Assembly: GCA_964422365.1 (NCBI GenBank)
Contig: CAYRAV010000025.1
Location: forward strand, 1-43,456
Reading direction: 5' to 3'
Length of the DNA stretch: 43,456 bases
Source: CAYRAV01 sp964422365
Lineage (GTDB): Bacteria > Bacillota > Clostridia > Lachnospirales > Lachnospiraceae
Part shown: positions 26,863-34,079 of the stretch, in pieces
How the letters are laid out: each line of letters starts with the position of its first letter
Numbering within the stretch: the stretch's first letter is position 1
Made by a program: the position numbers and the translations under genes
The notes under the pieces: generated by a model
What the model saw: only the letters and a program-made list of their open reading frames with translations
What the model was told of the DNA's origin: nothing
The model's database searches: none

Positions 26863-27014
26863 AGAGTATGAATGGCATGGCTGAACAGTTATGTATGTTC
26901 TGGTGAAGTATGAATGGCATGGCTGAACTGTTATGTATGTTCTGGTGAAGTATGAATGGCATGACTGAACTGTTATGTATGTTCTGGTGAAGTATGAATG
27001 GTATGGTTGAACTG
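26863..27014. repeat. 42-bp tandem repeat, about 3.6 copies
   Basis: Units begin at 26863, 26905, 26947 and 26989 with a period of exactly 42 bases; the last is partial. Each contains GTATGAATGGCATGGCTGAA followed by a TTATGTATGTTCTGGT linker. Related single cores occur at 17828 and 23121. The period is a multiple of three, which opens an antisense frame with a 14-residue repeat, but nothing supports translation. From 26732 to 26862 no gene is seen. Confidence 0.85.
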
Positions 27015-27027
27015 TAATAATTAGGAG

Positions 27028-27072
27028 AAAATTCCCCAGGTTGTATATAAAAATAACCTCTGGGGAATTTTT
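27028..27072. terminator. Hairpin terminator downstream of repeat array
   Basis: AAATTCCCCAGGTT and AACCTCTGGGGAATTT form a stem with one bulge and a loop of about 13 bases, followed by TTT. It closes the flagellar block before the sugar-gene promoter. From 27073 to 27232 I see no gene; short open frames there lack ribosome sites. Confidence 0.7.
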
Positions 27073-27232
27073 AATAGTGGTAATGGGGTTTCGCCAAAGT
27101 GAGATGCAACGAAGCAAAAATAATCTTGTGTGGGTAATAAAACATTTTTTAGGAGACTCTTTTTCCTTGCACTCTGCTTTACAAACATATATAATGGGAA
27201 AGGAAGAAGATTCTGGATTTTCTCATCCAAAC

Positions 27233-27260
27233 TAAAGAAAAGAGGCAGAGAAACCGATAA
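27233..27260 (+). promoter_or_regulatory. Sigma-28 (SigD/FliA) promoter for the sugar-biosynthesis island
   Basis: TAAA at 27233-27236, 16-base spacer, ACCGATAA at 27253-27260: a perfect minus-35 and 7 of 8 positions of GCCGATAA, with the spacing used at 18445, 21500 and 23255. It lies 85 bp upstream of pseB. It places the first genes of the island in the late-flagellar regulon. Confidence 0.82.
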
Positions 27261-27344
27261 AGATAATACTGGGCATTATTGCACAAAATATGACAATAAT
27301 TGGTGTATGAAAACACCCAATACGAATAAAGGAGTATGAAAAAT

Positions 27345-28337
27345 ATGCTAAATGATAAAGTAATTTTAGTTACTGGGGGGACAGGATCATTTGGAAAAAA
27401 ATTTTTACAGATGATGTTTGAGAGATATAATCCTAGAAAAGTTATAATTTATTCCAGAGATGAGTATAAGCAAAGTGTTATGAAAACAGATTTTCAGGAC
27501 AAGGTAGATATGAGCAGGGTGCGTTTCTTTATTGGGGATGTAAGAGATAGAGAACGGTTATATAGAGCTTTTCATGGAGTAGACTATGTAGTGCATGCAG
27601 CTGCTATGAAACAGGTACCTACTTGTGAATATAATCCTATGGAAGCCATTAAGACAAACATACATGGTGCACAGAATGTCATTGATGCTGCATTAGACAG
27701 AGGAGTAAAGAAAGTAGTGGCATTGTCTACAGATAAGGCAGTGAATCCAATTAATTTGTATGGAGGAACTAAGTTAGTATCAGACAAATTGTTTATTGCG
27801 GCAAATGCTTATACAGGAAGAATAGGAACAACATTTTCTGTTGTGCGATATGGAAATGTAGCTGGAAGCCGTGGTTCTGTTATTCCAATATTTAGAAAAA
27901 TTTTGGACAATGGTGAATTGGAGCTGCCAATTACAGATAACCGTATGACACGTTTTTGGATTACATTAGAACAGGGTGTGGAATTGGTATTTAAAGCATT
28001 AGAAGAATCAAAAGGCGGGGAAACTTATATTTCTAAGATTCCATCTTTTCATATAGGAGATTTGGCTGCTGCAATGTCAGAAAAGGCTTCTACCAAAGAA
28101 ATAGGGATACGTGAAGGAGAGAAACTTCATGAGGTGATGATTACAAGAGATGATTCCCGAAGTACATATGAATATGAAAAACATTACATTATATATCCTA
28201 ATTTTGAATGGTGGAATCATAAGTATTATTTTACACCAGGCGGAACACTGGTACCAGAAGGATTTGAATATAATTCTGCAAATAATACACAGTGGTTGTC
28301 AGTAGATGAGATAAGGGAAGAATTAAAAAGAATATAA
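27345..28337 (+). CDS. pseB: UDP-N-acetylglucosamine 4,6-dehydratase (inverting) PseB
   Basis: This 330-residue extended SDR has the NAD(P)-binding motif TGGTGSFGKKF at residues 10-20. The segment STDKAVNPINLYGGTK gives D130, K131 and Y139, the same spacing as catalytic D132, K133 and Y141 of Helicobacter FlaA1/PseB. HAAAMKQVPTCEYNP is a PseB-type signature. The enzyme converts UDP-GlcNAc to UDP-2-acetamido-2,6-dideoxy-beta-L-arabino-hexos-4-ulose, the first step to pseudaminic acid. The start at 27345 has AAAGGAG 10 bases upstream; ATG 27336 overlaps that site. It is the first gene of the island. PseC, PseG and PseI are not in the window. Confidence 0.92.
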   Translation: MLNDKVILVTGGTGSFGKKFLQMMFERYNPRKVIIYSRDEYKQSVMKTDFQDKVDMSRVRFFIGDVRDRERLYRAFHGVDYVVHAAAMKQVPTCEYNPMEAIKTNIHGAQNVIDAALDRGVKKVVALSTDKAVNPINLYGGTKLVSDKLFIAANAYTGRIGTTFSVVRYGNVAGSRGSVIPIFRKILDNGELELPITDNRMTRFWITLEQGVELVFKALEESKGGETYISKIPSFHIGDLAAAMSEKASTKEIGIREGEKLHEVMITRDDSRSTYEYEKHYIIYPNFEWWNHKYYFTPGGTLVPEGFEYNSANNTQWLSVDEIREELKRI

Positions 28338-28367
28338 AAATGTTACAATATCGTTTAGGGGGACTAT

Positions 28368-29075
28368 ATGGAAATAAAGAAGTTAGCAGTTATTACTGCA
28401 AGAGGAGGAAGCAAAAGAATACCTAAAAAGAATATAAAGAGTTTTTGTGGGAAACCAATTATTGCCTATTCAATAGAAGCAGCATTAAAGTCTGGCATGT
28501 TTGATGAGGTAATGGTATCAACTGACAGCGAAGAAATAGCAGATACTGCAAAAGAGTATGGTGCAAAAATACCATTTATGCGAAGTGATAAAAATTCAGA
28601 TGATTTTGCTACAACAAAAGATGTATTGATAGAAGTGTTTGGCAGGTATATTGAGATGGGAAATGATTTGGAATATGCTTGCTGCATTTATCCAACGGCA
28701 CCATTTATTACCCCAGAGAAGATAAAGGAAGGCAGGAAATTACTGAATAGGGAAAATGTCTATATGGTTAATCCGATTGTCAAATTTTCTTTTCCACCGC
28801 AGCGAGGGCTTGTGATTGATGAAAATCATATTATCCAGCTAAGATGGCCGGAAAACAGAGACAGAAGAAGTCAGGATCTGGAGGATATTTATCATGATTG
28901 TGGGCAGTTTTATTGGTATAATGTCAAAGAGTTTATGAAGCGGGATGGTATTATGGATGGTTTTTCCGCTCCAGTCATTATTGATGATTTATATGTACAG
29001 GATATTGATAATGAGAGTGACTGGGAAATTGCAGAGATGAAGTACCGGATTCTTCAGGAAAGAGGATTGTTATAA
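28368..29075 (+). CDS. pseF: Pseudaminic acid cytidylyltransferase PseF
   Basis: This 235-residue protein has the CMP-nonulosonate synthetase motif ITARGGSKRIPKKNIKSFCG (residues 9-28). It also has VSTDSEEIADTAKEYGAKIPF and the PseF-type segment WPENRDRRSQDLEDIYHDCGQFYW. It activates a nonulosonic acid with CTP, giving the CMP-sugar used by Maf glycosyltransferases. Length and motifs favour PseF over the sialic (NeuA) and legionaminic (LegF/PtmB) enzymes. It lies 30 bp after pseB with a strong AGGGGG ribosome site and is followed immediately by MITE copy D. Whether its real substrate is plain pseudaminic acid or a derivative is open. Confidence 0.9.
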   Translation: MEIKKLAVITARGGSKRIPKKNIKSFCGKPIIAYSIEAALKSGMFDEVMVSTDSEEIADTAKEYGAKIPFMRSDKNSDDFATTKDVLIEVFGRYIEMGNDLEYACCIYPTAPFITPEKIKEGRKLLNRENVYMVNPIVKFSFPPQRGLVIDENHIIQLRWPENRDRRSQDLEDIYHDCGQFYWYNVKEFMKRDGIMDGFSAPVIIDDLYVQDIDNESDWEIAEMKYRILQERGLL

Positions 29076-29079
29076 GTTG

Positions 29080-29315
29080 CAAAAGCGTGTTTGAAAATTC
29101 ATTGCGCAATCTGTATATATATACCGCACTTTGTTATTACCCATCTGGCATACTGTGCTCCATGCCAGTTCAGGCTGGCGGAATTTGTCCGATAAGGTAC
29201 GAATATTTGGAGCAAATTTATTCAATATAGCTCGCTATATCTCATGAATTTGCTCCAAATCCCCTACAAATTGTGACACACATCTTGTAACAAGCAATTT
29301 TCGAACACACTCTGC
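29080..29315. mobile_element. Family-1 MITE-like inverted-repeat element, copy D
   Basis: About 236 bp, starting four bases after the pseF stop. The ends (CAAAAGCGTGTTTGAAAATT and AATTTTCGAACACACTCTGC) are degraded at their outermost bases relative to copies A and B, so this is an older copy. The interior matches copies A and E. It has no coding capacity. Confidence 0.75.
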
Positions 29316-29400
29316 GTCTAATATAAATTTGATAGATTATGAGTGGTGATTCTAAATAGCTGTTATTTATATAATATAATTTATGGAAGGAATAAATGAC

Positions 29401-30120
29401 ATGATAGTAAAAAATGCAGTTTGGGAGAAAAGAAATCTTGGTGTGGAATCTGTTGAGATGGAAGTAGAAGAAACAGACACAAAGGAAGAAGTAGAAAAGT
29501 GGTTCCAGGAAACAGAAGTGGAATATATTGCTATAAAAATTCCAGCATCCAGAGAGGATATTACTTTTATGGCAAGTGATTATGGATATCATTTTATTGA
29601 GGATATGATATTTTTTGAACATGATTTAAAACCAATTGAGCGTTCTCCATTACGTCAGCGCCTGTATGATGCAGTACATATGGAACCAATGGACGACGAT
29701 GATATGGAGATCTTGTATACAGAACTTAAAAAAGGTTCCTTTGCATTTGACCGTATTAGTAAGGATCCCTATTTTACAGAAGAACAGGCGAATAACCGCT
29801 TTATTAATTGGGTAAAAGATGAAAAGGAGAGAGGTGCAGAGTTTCTAAAAGGTGTAATGAAAGGGAAAATGATAGGTTTTTTCTGTCTGCGCGAAATAGA
29901 ACCGGGTATTTATACATCAGCACTTGGAGGTACGTTTTTAGAGTATCGGCGGGGTGGTCTTGGAACGAATGTCCAGACACCGGAAGAAGTGAAAAAACGA
30001 GGGGGCAAAAAACTGATATTAGGTGTCTCAAGCAACAATATTGTTCAGATACGTGCACTTATTTTAAATGGTTTTTTCCCAACCAAGGTTAACCATGTCT
30101 TTGTAAAACATTGTAAGTAA
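29401..30120 (+). CDS. GNAT-family acetyltransferase, WecD/PseH-like
   Basis: This 239-residue protein has a WecD-like layout: an N-terminal domain (VWEKRNLGVESVEME...DYGYHFIEDMIFFEHDL) and a C-terminal GNAT fold. In the GNAT part, ALGGTFLEYRRGGLGT (about residues 179-194) contains an RxxGxG-like acetyl-CoA loop and is followed by LILGVSSNNIVQIRALILNGF, the typical beta5-alpha5 region. WecD and PseH acetylate the 4-amino group of nucleotide-linked amino sugars. The location after pseB-pseF fits N-acylation of a flagellar sugar, but the PseH assignment is not secure because the sequence looks closer to WecD. The start at 29401 follows GGAAGGA; the earlier ATG 29383 lacks a site. Confidence 0.75.
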   Translation: MIVKNAVWEKRNLGVESVEMEVEETDTKEEVEKWFQETEVEYIAIKIPASREDITFMASDYGYHFIEDMIFFEHDLKPIERSPLRQRLYDAVHMEPMDDDDMEILYTELKKGSFAFDRISKDPYFTEEQANNRFINWVKDEKERGAEFLKGVMKGKMIGFFCLREIEPGIYTSALGGTFLEYRRGGLGTNVQTPEEVKKRGGKKLILGVSSNNIVQIRALILNGFFPTKVNHVFVKHCK

Positions 30121-30143
30121 TTAATGTGTGCACCTAAGGGACC

Positions 30144-30285
30144 GTTAAGGAATAACTTTTCATATTGCTTGTCTTTTTTCTGATATCACTACTCAAAAAT
30201 CAGTTACATAGCCCGCTAGCACCTGATTTTTGAGTGGCACTCTCAAAGAAAAATCCTGCACACTATTTAAAAATTATTTCTTAAC
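30144..30285. repeat. Family-2 inverted-repeat element, copy 2
   Basis: A 142-bp element with imperfect terminal repeats GTTAAGGAATAACTTTT and AAAATTATTTCTTAAC, and an internal inverted repeat CTCAAAAATCAG/CTGATTTTTGAG. It matches copy 1 at 19144 throughout; compensatory changes (T to C and A to G) keep the inner stem paired in both. Confidence 0.78.
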
Positions 30286-30302
30286 AATTCCTAAGTAAAA
30301 CA

Positions 30303-30447
30303 ATGGATACCCATTGGGCATATCACAATTCATGTGCTCCACACTATAAAACAAATATAGAATGGTATGATAGAACAGTAAAGAATGATAAGCGTTTGGT
30401 ATATAGCGAGATACATATTATGAAAAAAATGGAAGGATTATGGAAGC
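30303..30447 (+). pseudogene. Possible remnant of a coding sequence ahead of SDR 1
   Basis: An open frame from ATG 30303 encodes protein-like sequence for about 48 residues (MDTHWAYHNSCAPHYKTN, then IEWYDRTVKNDKRLVYSEIH). It then runs out of frame into the SDR gene. It has no clear ribosome site and directly follows the family-2 repeat, so it may be the tail of a gene disrupted by that insertion. The evidence is only composition and plausibility of the peptide. Confidence 0.25.
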
Positions 30448-31197
30448 ATGTTATTATTAAAAGAGAAGACAGCGGTTGTTACAGGATGCAATCGTGGAAT
30501 TGGAAAAGCCATTATGGAAAAATGTGCTTCTTATGGAGCAGATATTTTTGCAGTAGTGAGAAAGGAAACAGAAGAATTTACAGAACTGTGTCAGGAGATA
30601 GAAAAGAAATATCAAATTTCAATTATTTCTATCTACGCAGATTTTTCTTCAGAAGAAGAGGTGAAACAAGCTGCGAAGCAAATTTTAGGATATAAAAAGA
30701 AGATAGATATCTTAATTAATAACATTGGGATTGCAAATCCTTTGAATATATTGCAGATGACAAAAATGGATACAATAAAAGAAAATTTTCAGATAAATTT
30801 ATTTTCGCAGTTATTATTCACACAATGTATCTCAAAAGGAATGATACGCCATAAGGCAGGAAGTATTATTTTTCTATCATCTTCTGCAGCTTTTGATGGT
30901 GGTGCCAATATAGAATATTCTGCCAGCAAGGCAGCTATTGTTGGTTCAGTCAGAAGACTTGCATTAGAACTTGGAAAATTTAATATCCGTGTCAATGCAG
31001 TTGCACCCGGACTGACTGCCACAGATATGGGAAATTCCATGAGTGAGGAAGATGAGGCAATTGCAATTAGCAGAAATGTGATGGGACGAAAAGGAAAGCC
31101 AGAGGAAATCGCAGAAGCAGTTGCATTTTTAGCATCAGATATGTCAAGTTTTGTAACCGGACAGACAATTAGAGTGGATGGTGGATTGTTAAAATAA
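30448..31197 (+). CDS. Short-chain dehydrogenase/reductase 1 (FabG-like)
   Basis: This 249-residue classical SDR has TGCNRGIGK (residues 12-20) for cofactor binding, NNIGIAN at about 91-97 and the catalytic serine region FLSSSAAF. Catalytic Y157 and K161 are in YSASKAA, and the C-terminus is TGQTIRVDGG. It probably oxidises or reduces a hydroxyl or ketone on a sugar or cyclitol intermediate using NAD(P)H. It is paralogous to SDR 3 at 37295 (same length, same catalytic positions, shared APGLTxTxMGN). It lacks a clear promoter; the MITE-free 40 bp to the next gene suggests co-transcription with the aldolase. The substrate is not predictable from sequence. Confidence 0.88.
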   Translation: MLLLKEKTAVVTGCNRGIGKAIMEKCASYGADIFAVVRKETEEFTELCQEIEKKYQISIISIYADFSSEEEVKQAAKQILGYKKKIDILINNIGIANPLNILQMTKMDTIKENFQINLFSQLLFTQCISKGMIRHKAGSIIFLSSSAAFDGGANIEYSASKAAIVGSVRRLALELGKFNIRVNAVAPGLTATDMGNSMSEEDEAIAISRNVMGRKGKPEEIAEAVAFLASDMSSFVTGQTIRVDGGLLK

Positions 31198-31237
31198 AGA
31201 CTGTGAGTAAAAAATATACAAAAGGTGGTAATAAGAA

Positions 31238-32059
31238 ATGATAGGAAATATGAATATATTTGATTGTACATTAAGGGAAGTAGGATATCAGACAGGATGG
31301 TATTTTGATGCAGATTTTGCCAGAAATGTTTATACTTTTGCACAGACCAATGGAGTTGATTATGTAGAATTGGGTTTTTTTCATAATGAGCAGGCAGACC
31401 CAGCGAGAGGAAATTTCCGATATTGCAGTACAAGAAATGAGGAGATTAAGGAAATATTTCAGCCTGTAAAAAACCATACAAAAATTGCAGCAATGAGAGA
31501 TATACAGAGACCGCTTTCTGATTTGGTTCCAAGAGAGAAAAGTGTTATTGATACTGTTCGCTTGCTGACACGCTCAAATGAAACAGATTTTAAAATATTA
31601 GAACCATTTGTAGATGAAGCTATGGGATTGGGATACGAGGTGTTTCTTAACTTTACCAGTTCTGGATATAACACTATGGATATGAATAAGAGATTTGCAG
31701 AATTTGCAGTAAAGAAAAATGTCCATGCAATTGAATTTGCAGATACTGAGAGTGTAATGACAGAGGAGTATGTAAAAAATACAATTCAAATCTGCCATGA
31801 TGCAGGAATAAAGTGCGGCTGTCATTTGCATGATAAAAGAGGGATGGCAGATACATTAGCTGAGGTGGCAATCAGGGAAGGTGCAGATTATATGGATGTA
31901 ACACACCTTGGTCTGGGAGGAAAATGGCGTGACGGGAATCTTACGATGGAGTATCTTCTTCGCAGATTTCATAAAACTCCAGGATATGAGGCAACTATTA
32001 TTAAAAATGAGATGATAGAACAAATTATAAAATATCATGAATTTACAGCAGCTGTGTAG
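31238..32059 (+). CDS. DRE-TIM (HMGL-like) metallo-aldolase/lyase
   Basis: This 273-residue TIM-barrel protein has the signature DCTLRE at residues 9-14 (D9, R13), where the aspartate binds the divalent metal. The metal-binding HLHD lies at 196-199 (H196, H198), followed by THLGLGGKWRDGN. These are the marks of the 4-hydroxy-2-oxovalerate aldolase, HMG-CoA lyase and isopropylmalate synthase superfamily. It is shorter than 4-hydroxy-2-oxovalerate aldolase (about 345 residues) and lacks its C-terminal communication domain. It probably makes or breaks a C-C bond between a pyruvate-like enolate and an aldehyde. The start follows AAAGGTGG. MITE copy E begins 4 bases after the stop. Confidence 0.85.
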   Translation: MIGNMNIFDCTLREVGYQTGWYFDADFARNVYTFAQTNGVDYVELGFFHNEQADPARGNFRYCSTRNEEIKEIFQPVKNHTKIAAMRDIQRPLSDLVPREKSVIDTVRLLTRSNETDFKILEPFVDEAMGLGYEVFLNFTSSGYNTMDMNKRFAEFAVKKNVHAIEFADTESVMTEEYVKNTIQICHDAGIKCGCHLHDKRGMADTLAEVAIREGADYMDVTHLGLGGKWRDGNLTMEYLLRRFHKTPGYEATIIKNEMIEQIIKYHEFTAAV

Positions 32060-32063
32060 TGCC

Positions 32064-32293
32064 TTAGAGTGTGTCTGAAAATTCATTGCCACAATCTGCA
32101 CGCTCCACTTTGCGTACCCATTCGGGCATACCGTAATCCATGTCCATCCGGACTGGCGGACTTTGTCCGACATGGTATGTATATTTGTTTCAAATTCATT
32201 CAATGCAGCCCGCTGCATCTCATGAATTTGGAACAAATCCCCCACAAATTGTGATGCATATCTTGTAACAAGCAATTTTCAAACACACTCTAG
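32064..32293. mobile_element. Family-1 MITE-like inverted-repeat element, copy E
   Basis: A 230-bp element with ends TTAGAGTGTGTCTGAAAATT and AATTTTCAAACACACTCTAG. It fills almost the whole gap between the aldolase stop and the ribosome site (GGGAGG) of SDR 2. Open frames inside it, on both strands, are repeat-derived. Being transcribed within the operon, its inverted ends could form a long RNA hairpin. Confidence 0.8.
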
Positions 32294-32313
32294 TCAGTTG
32301 GGAGGAACTTAGC

Positions 32314-32997
32314 ATGGAAATAGATTATACAGGAAAAACAGTTTTTATTACAGGGGCAAGCCGGGGAATAGGACAAGCTATTGCAAATAGTTTTGTTGAG
32401 GCAGGAGCCTGTGTAATTGCACCAAAAAGAAAAGAGTTAGATCTTTCCGACCAAGAGAAAGTTGATAAATATTTAAGGGAGCATACTGAAACCAACGCAT
32501 CTGTTTTTGTATTTTGTGCAGGAATGAATCCTAAAAGTGATATTGACCATATTGTTATGGAGGATGTTAAGGAAACTTTTCAGGTAAATCTTTTTTCTAC
32601 AATTCAGATTATAAAACAATATATCCCTGTTTTGAAGAAAAATAAAAAGGGAAAAATTATTTTTATTACTTCCCTTTATGCGAGTGTATCAAGAGAGGAA
32701 AGAAGTTCATATACTAGCTCAAAGCACGCTATTACAGGCCTTATGAAGACGTTGGCATTAGAGTTGGCACCATATAATATTTGTGTGAATGCAGTGGCAC
32801 CCGGTTATGTTATGACAGAGATGACAAAAAAGAATCTGTCAGAGAAAGAAATTATGGAAATACAGGAAAAGATACCAACAAAACGTTTTCAAAAAGCGGA
32901 AGAGATTGCAAGTGCAGTGCTGTTTTTAGGAAGCGATAAGAATGAAAGTATTACCGGGCAAACCATCAACATTGATGGTGGATTTTTGTGTAGATAG
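32314..32997 (+). CDS. Short-chain dehydrogenase/reductase 2
   Basis: This 227-residue classical SDR has TGASRGIGQ (residues 14-22), CAGMN in the place of NNAG, FITSLYA as the serine strand, catalytic Y133 and K137 in YTSSKHA, and the C-terminal TGQTINIDGG. It is shorter than SDR 1 and SDR 3, mainly because of a compact region after the first beta-alpha-beta unit (RKELDLSDQEKVDKYL). The CAGMN variant of NNAG could affect cofactor or substrate binding. It lies 14 bp before the cyclase gene with GAGGAG overlapping its own stop, so it is tightly coupled. The substrate is unknown; a ketone or alcohol on a sugar or cyclitol is likely. Confidence 0.88.
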   Translation: MEIDYTGKTVFITGASRGIGQAIANSFVEAGACVIAPKRKELDLSDQEKVDKYLREHTETNASVFVFCAGMNPKSDIDHIVMEDVKETFQVNLFSTIQIIKQYIPVLKKNKKGKIIFITSLYASVSREERSSYTSSKHAITGLMKTLALELAPYNICVNAVAPGYVMTEMTKKNLSEKEIMEIQEKIPTKRFQKAEEIASAVLFLGSDKNESITGQTINIDGGFLCR

Positions 32998-33011
32998 AGG
33001 AGAATTTTTAT

Positions 33012-34079
33012 ATGGAGAAAAAGATAACGATTGAGTCAAAATTATATCCTTATACAGTAGAGTTTGTTGATGATTTTCAGACAAGTTTAAAAGAGATACG
33101 GGAAAACGTAACATATGTGATTGACAAAAATGTATATACATTATATGAAAATAAACTTTCTTTTATAGACGAAGAAAATATTTTCTTTATAGATGCAGTA
33201 GAAGAAGAAAAAAATATGGATACGGTTTTGAAATTAATTGATTTTTGGAAGGAAAAAGGTGTAAAAAAGAATTGGAAAGCGATTTGCATTGGCGGCGGAA
33301 TATCTCAAGACATTACTACCTTTGCAAGCAATATTTTTCTTAGGAATATAGAGTGGTATCTGTTTCCTACAACACTGCTTTCCATGTGTGACTCATGTAT
33401 TGGCGGAAAATGCGGAATCAACAGAGGACAATATAAAAATCAACTTGGAGTTTTTTACCCTCCAAAAAAAATATTTATAGACAAAACATTTTTGACAACA
33501 CTATCACAAAATGATTATATTAATGGCTGGGGTGAATTATTGAAGTTTTCCATTACAAGTGATGCTGGATTTTACAAAGATTTAGAGGAAGAAGAATGTT
33601 ATATTCCATGTGCTAATATTGATGAATATATTTATAGGGGACTGCAGGTAAAAAAATATATTATTGAACAGGATGAATTTGAAGGAGATCTTCGCAGAGT
33701 ATTAAATTATGGACATACTTTTGGACATGCATTGGAGGCTTATACCCATAATAGAATTGCTCATGGAACAGCAGTTATCTGGGGAATTGATGTTGTCAAT
33801 TATATTGCAGTCAAAGAAAATATATTTCCTAAAGAAGAGTATTTACAGATTAAAGCATTAATTTGCAAAGAATTTTTAAAAGATGAAATGATTGTAAAAG
33901 AGCCAAATCAGTTATTTCAAATTTTATCTACAGATAAAAAAGTAAAAAATAATACAATTTATTTGGCGATTCCAAATGCTATAGGCAATTTGCAAATATA
34001 CCCAATGGAACTTGATGAAAAATTAGAGAACTATTTTATGGAATATTTGGAGGAAACTCATGAGTATTATTGCCATTGA
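33012..34079 (+). CDS. Dehydroquinate-synthase-fold sugar phosphate cyclase
   Basis: This 355-residue protein is collinear with AroB. It has GGGISQD at residues 94-100 (NAD site), FPTTLLSMCDSCIGGKCGIN at 118-137 and KNQLGVFYPPK at 142-152. The metal-ligand region NGWGELLK contains E175, and LNYGHTFGHALE (231-242) contains H235 and H239; H251 lies in AHGTAV. All canonical catalytic and zinc ligands are present, so an active cyclase is expected. The superfamily also includes 2-epi-5-epi-valiolone, desmethyl-4-deoxygadusol, 2-deoxy-scyllo-inosose and aminodehydroquinate synthases. Context argues against housekeeping AroB: no shikimate gene is near and a sedoheptulokinase-like gene overlaps its end by 20 bp. 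Substrate specificity cannot be read by eye. Confidence 0.85.
   Translation: MEKKITIESKLYPYTVEFVDDFQTSLKEIRENVTYVIDKNVYTLYENKLSFIDEENIFFIDAVEEEKNMDTVLKLIDFWKEKGVKKNWKAICIGGGISQDITTFASNIFLRNIEWYLFPTTLLSMCDSCIGGKCGINRGQYKNQLGVFYPPKKIFIDKTFLTTLSQNDYINGWGELLKFSITSDAGFYKDLEEEECYIPCANIDEYIYRGLQVKKYIIEQDEFEGDLRRVLNYGHTFGHALEAYTHNRIAHGTAVIWGIDVVNYIAVKENIFPKEEYLQIKALICKEFLKDEMIVKEPNQLFQILSTDKKVKNNTIYLAIPNAIGNLQIYPMELDEKLENYFMEYLEETHEYYCH

Noticed and set aside
26863..27014. CRISPR array
   Set aside because: Units are contiguous 42-bp tandem copies without unique spacers, and no cas genes are present.
26788..27117. Minus-strand frame with a repeating 14-residue peptide
   Set aside because: It is produced by the 42-bp tandem repeat, a multiple of three; there is no ribosome site and it overlaps a terminator.
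27041..27339. Three short frames before pseB
   Set aside because: They overlap one another, lack ribosome sites, and one covers the sigma-28-type promoter.
31856..32275. Minus- and plus-strand frames over the aldolase end and MITE copy E
   Set aside because: They are repeat-derived or shadows of the aldolase gene.
33012..34079. Housekeeping aroB (shikimate pathway)
   Set aside because: Motifs are compatible, but the overlap with a sugar kinase and absence of shikimate genes make a dedicated cyclase more likely; not fully excluded.
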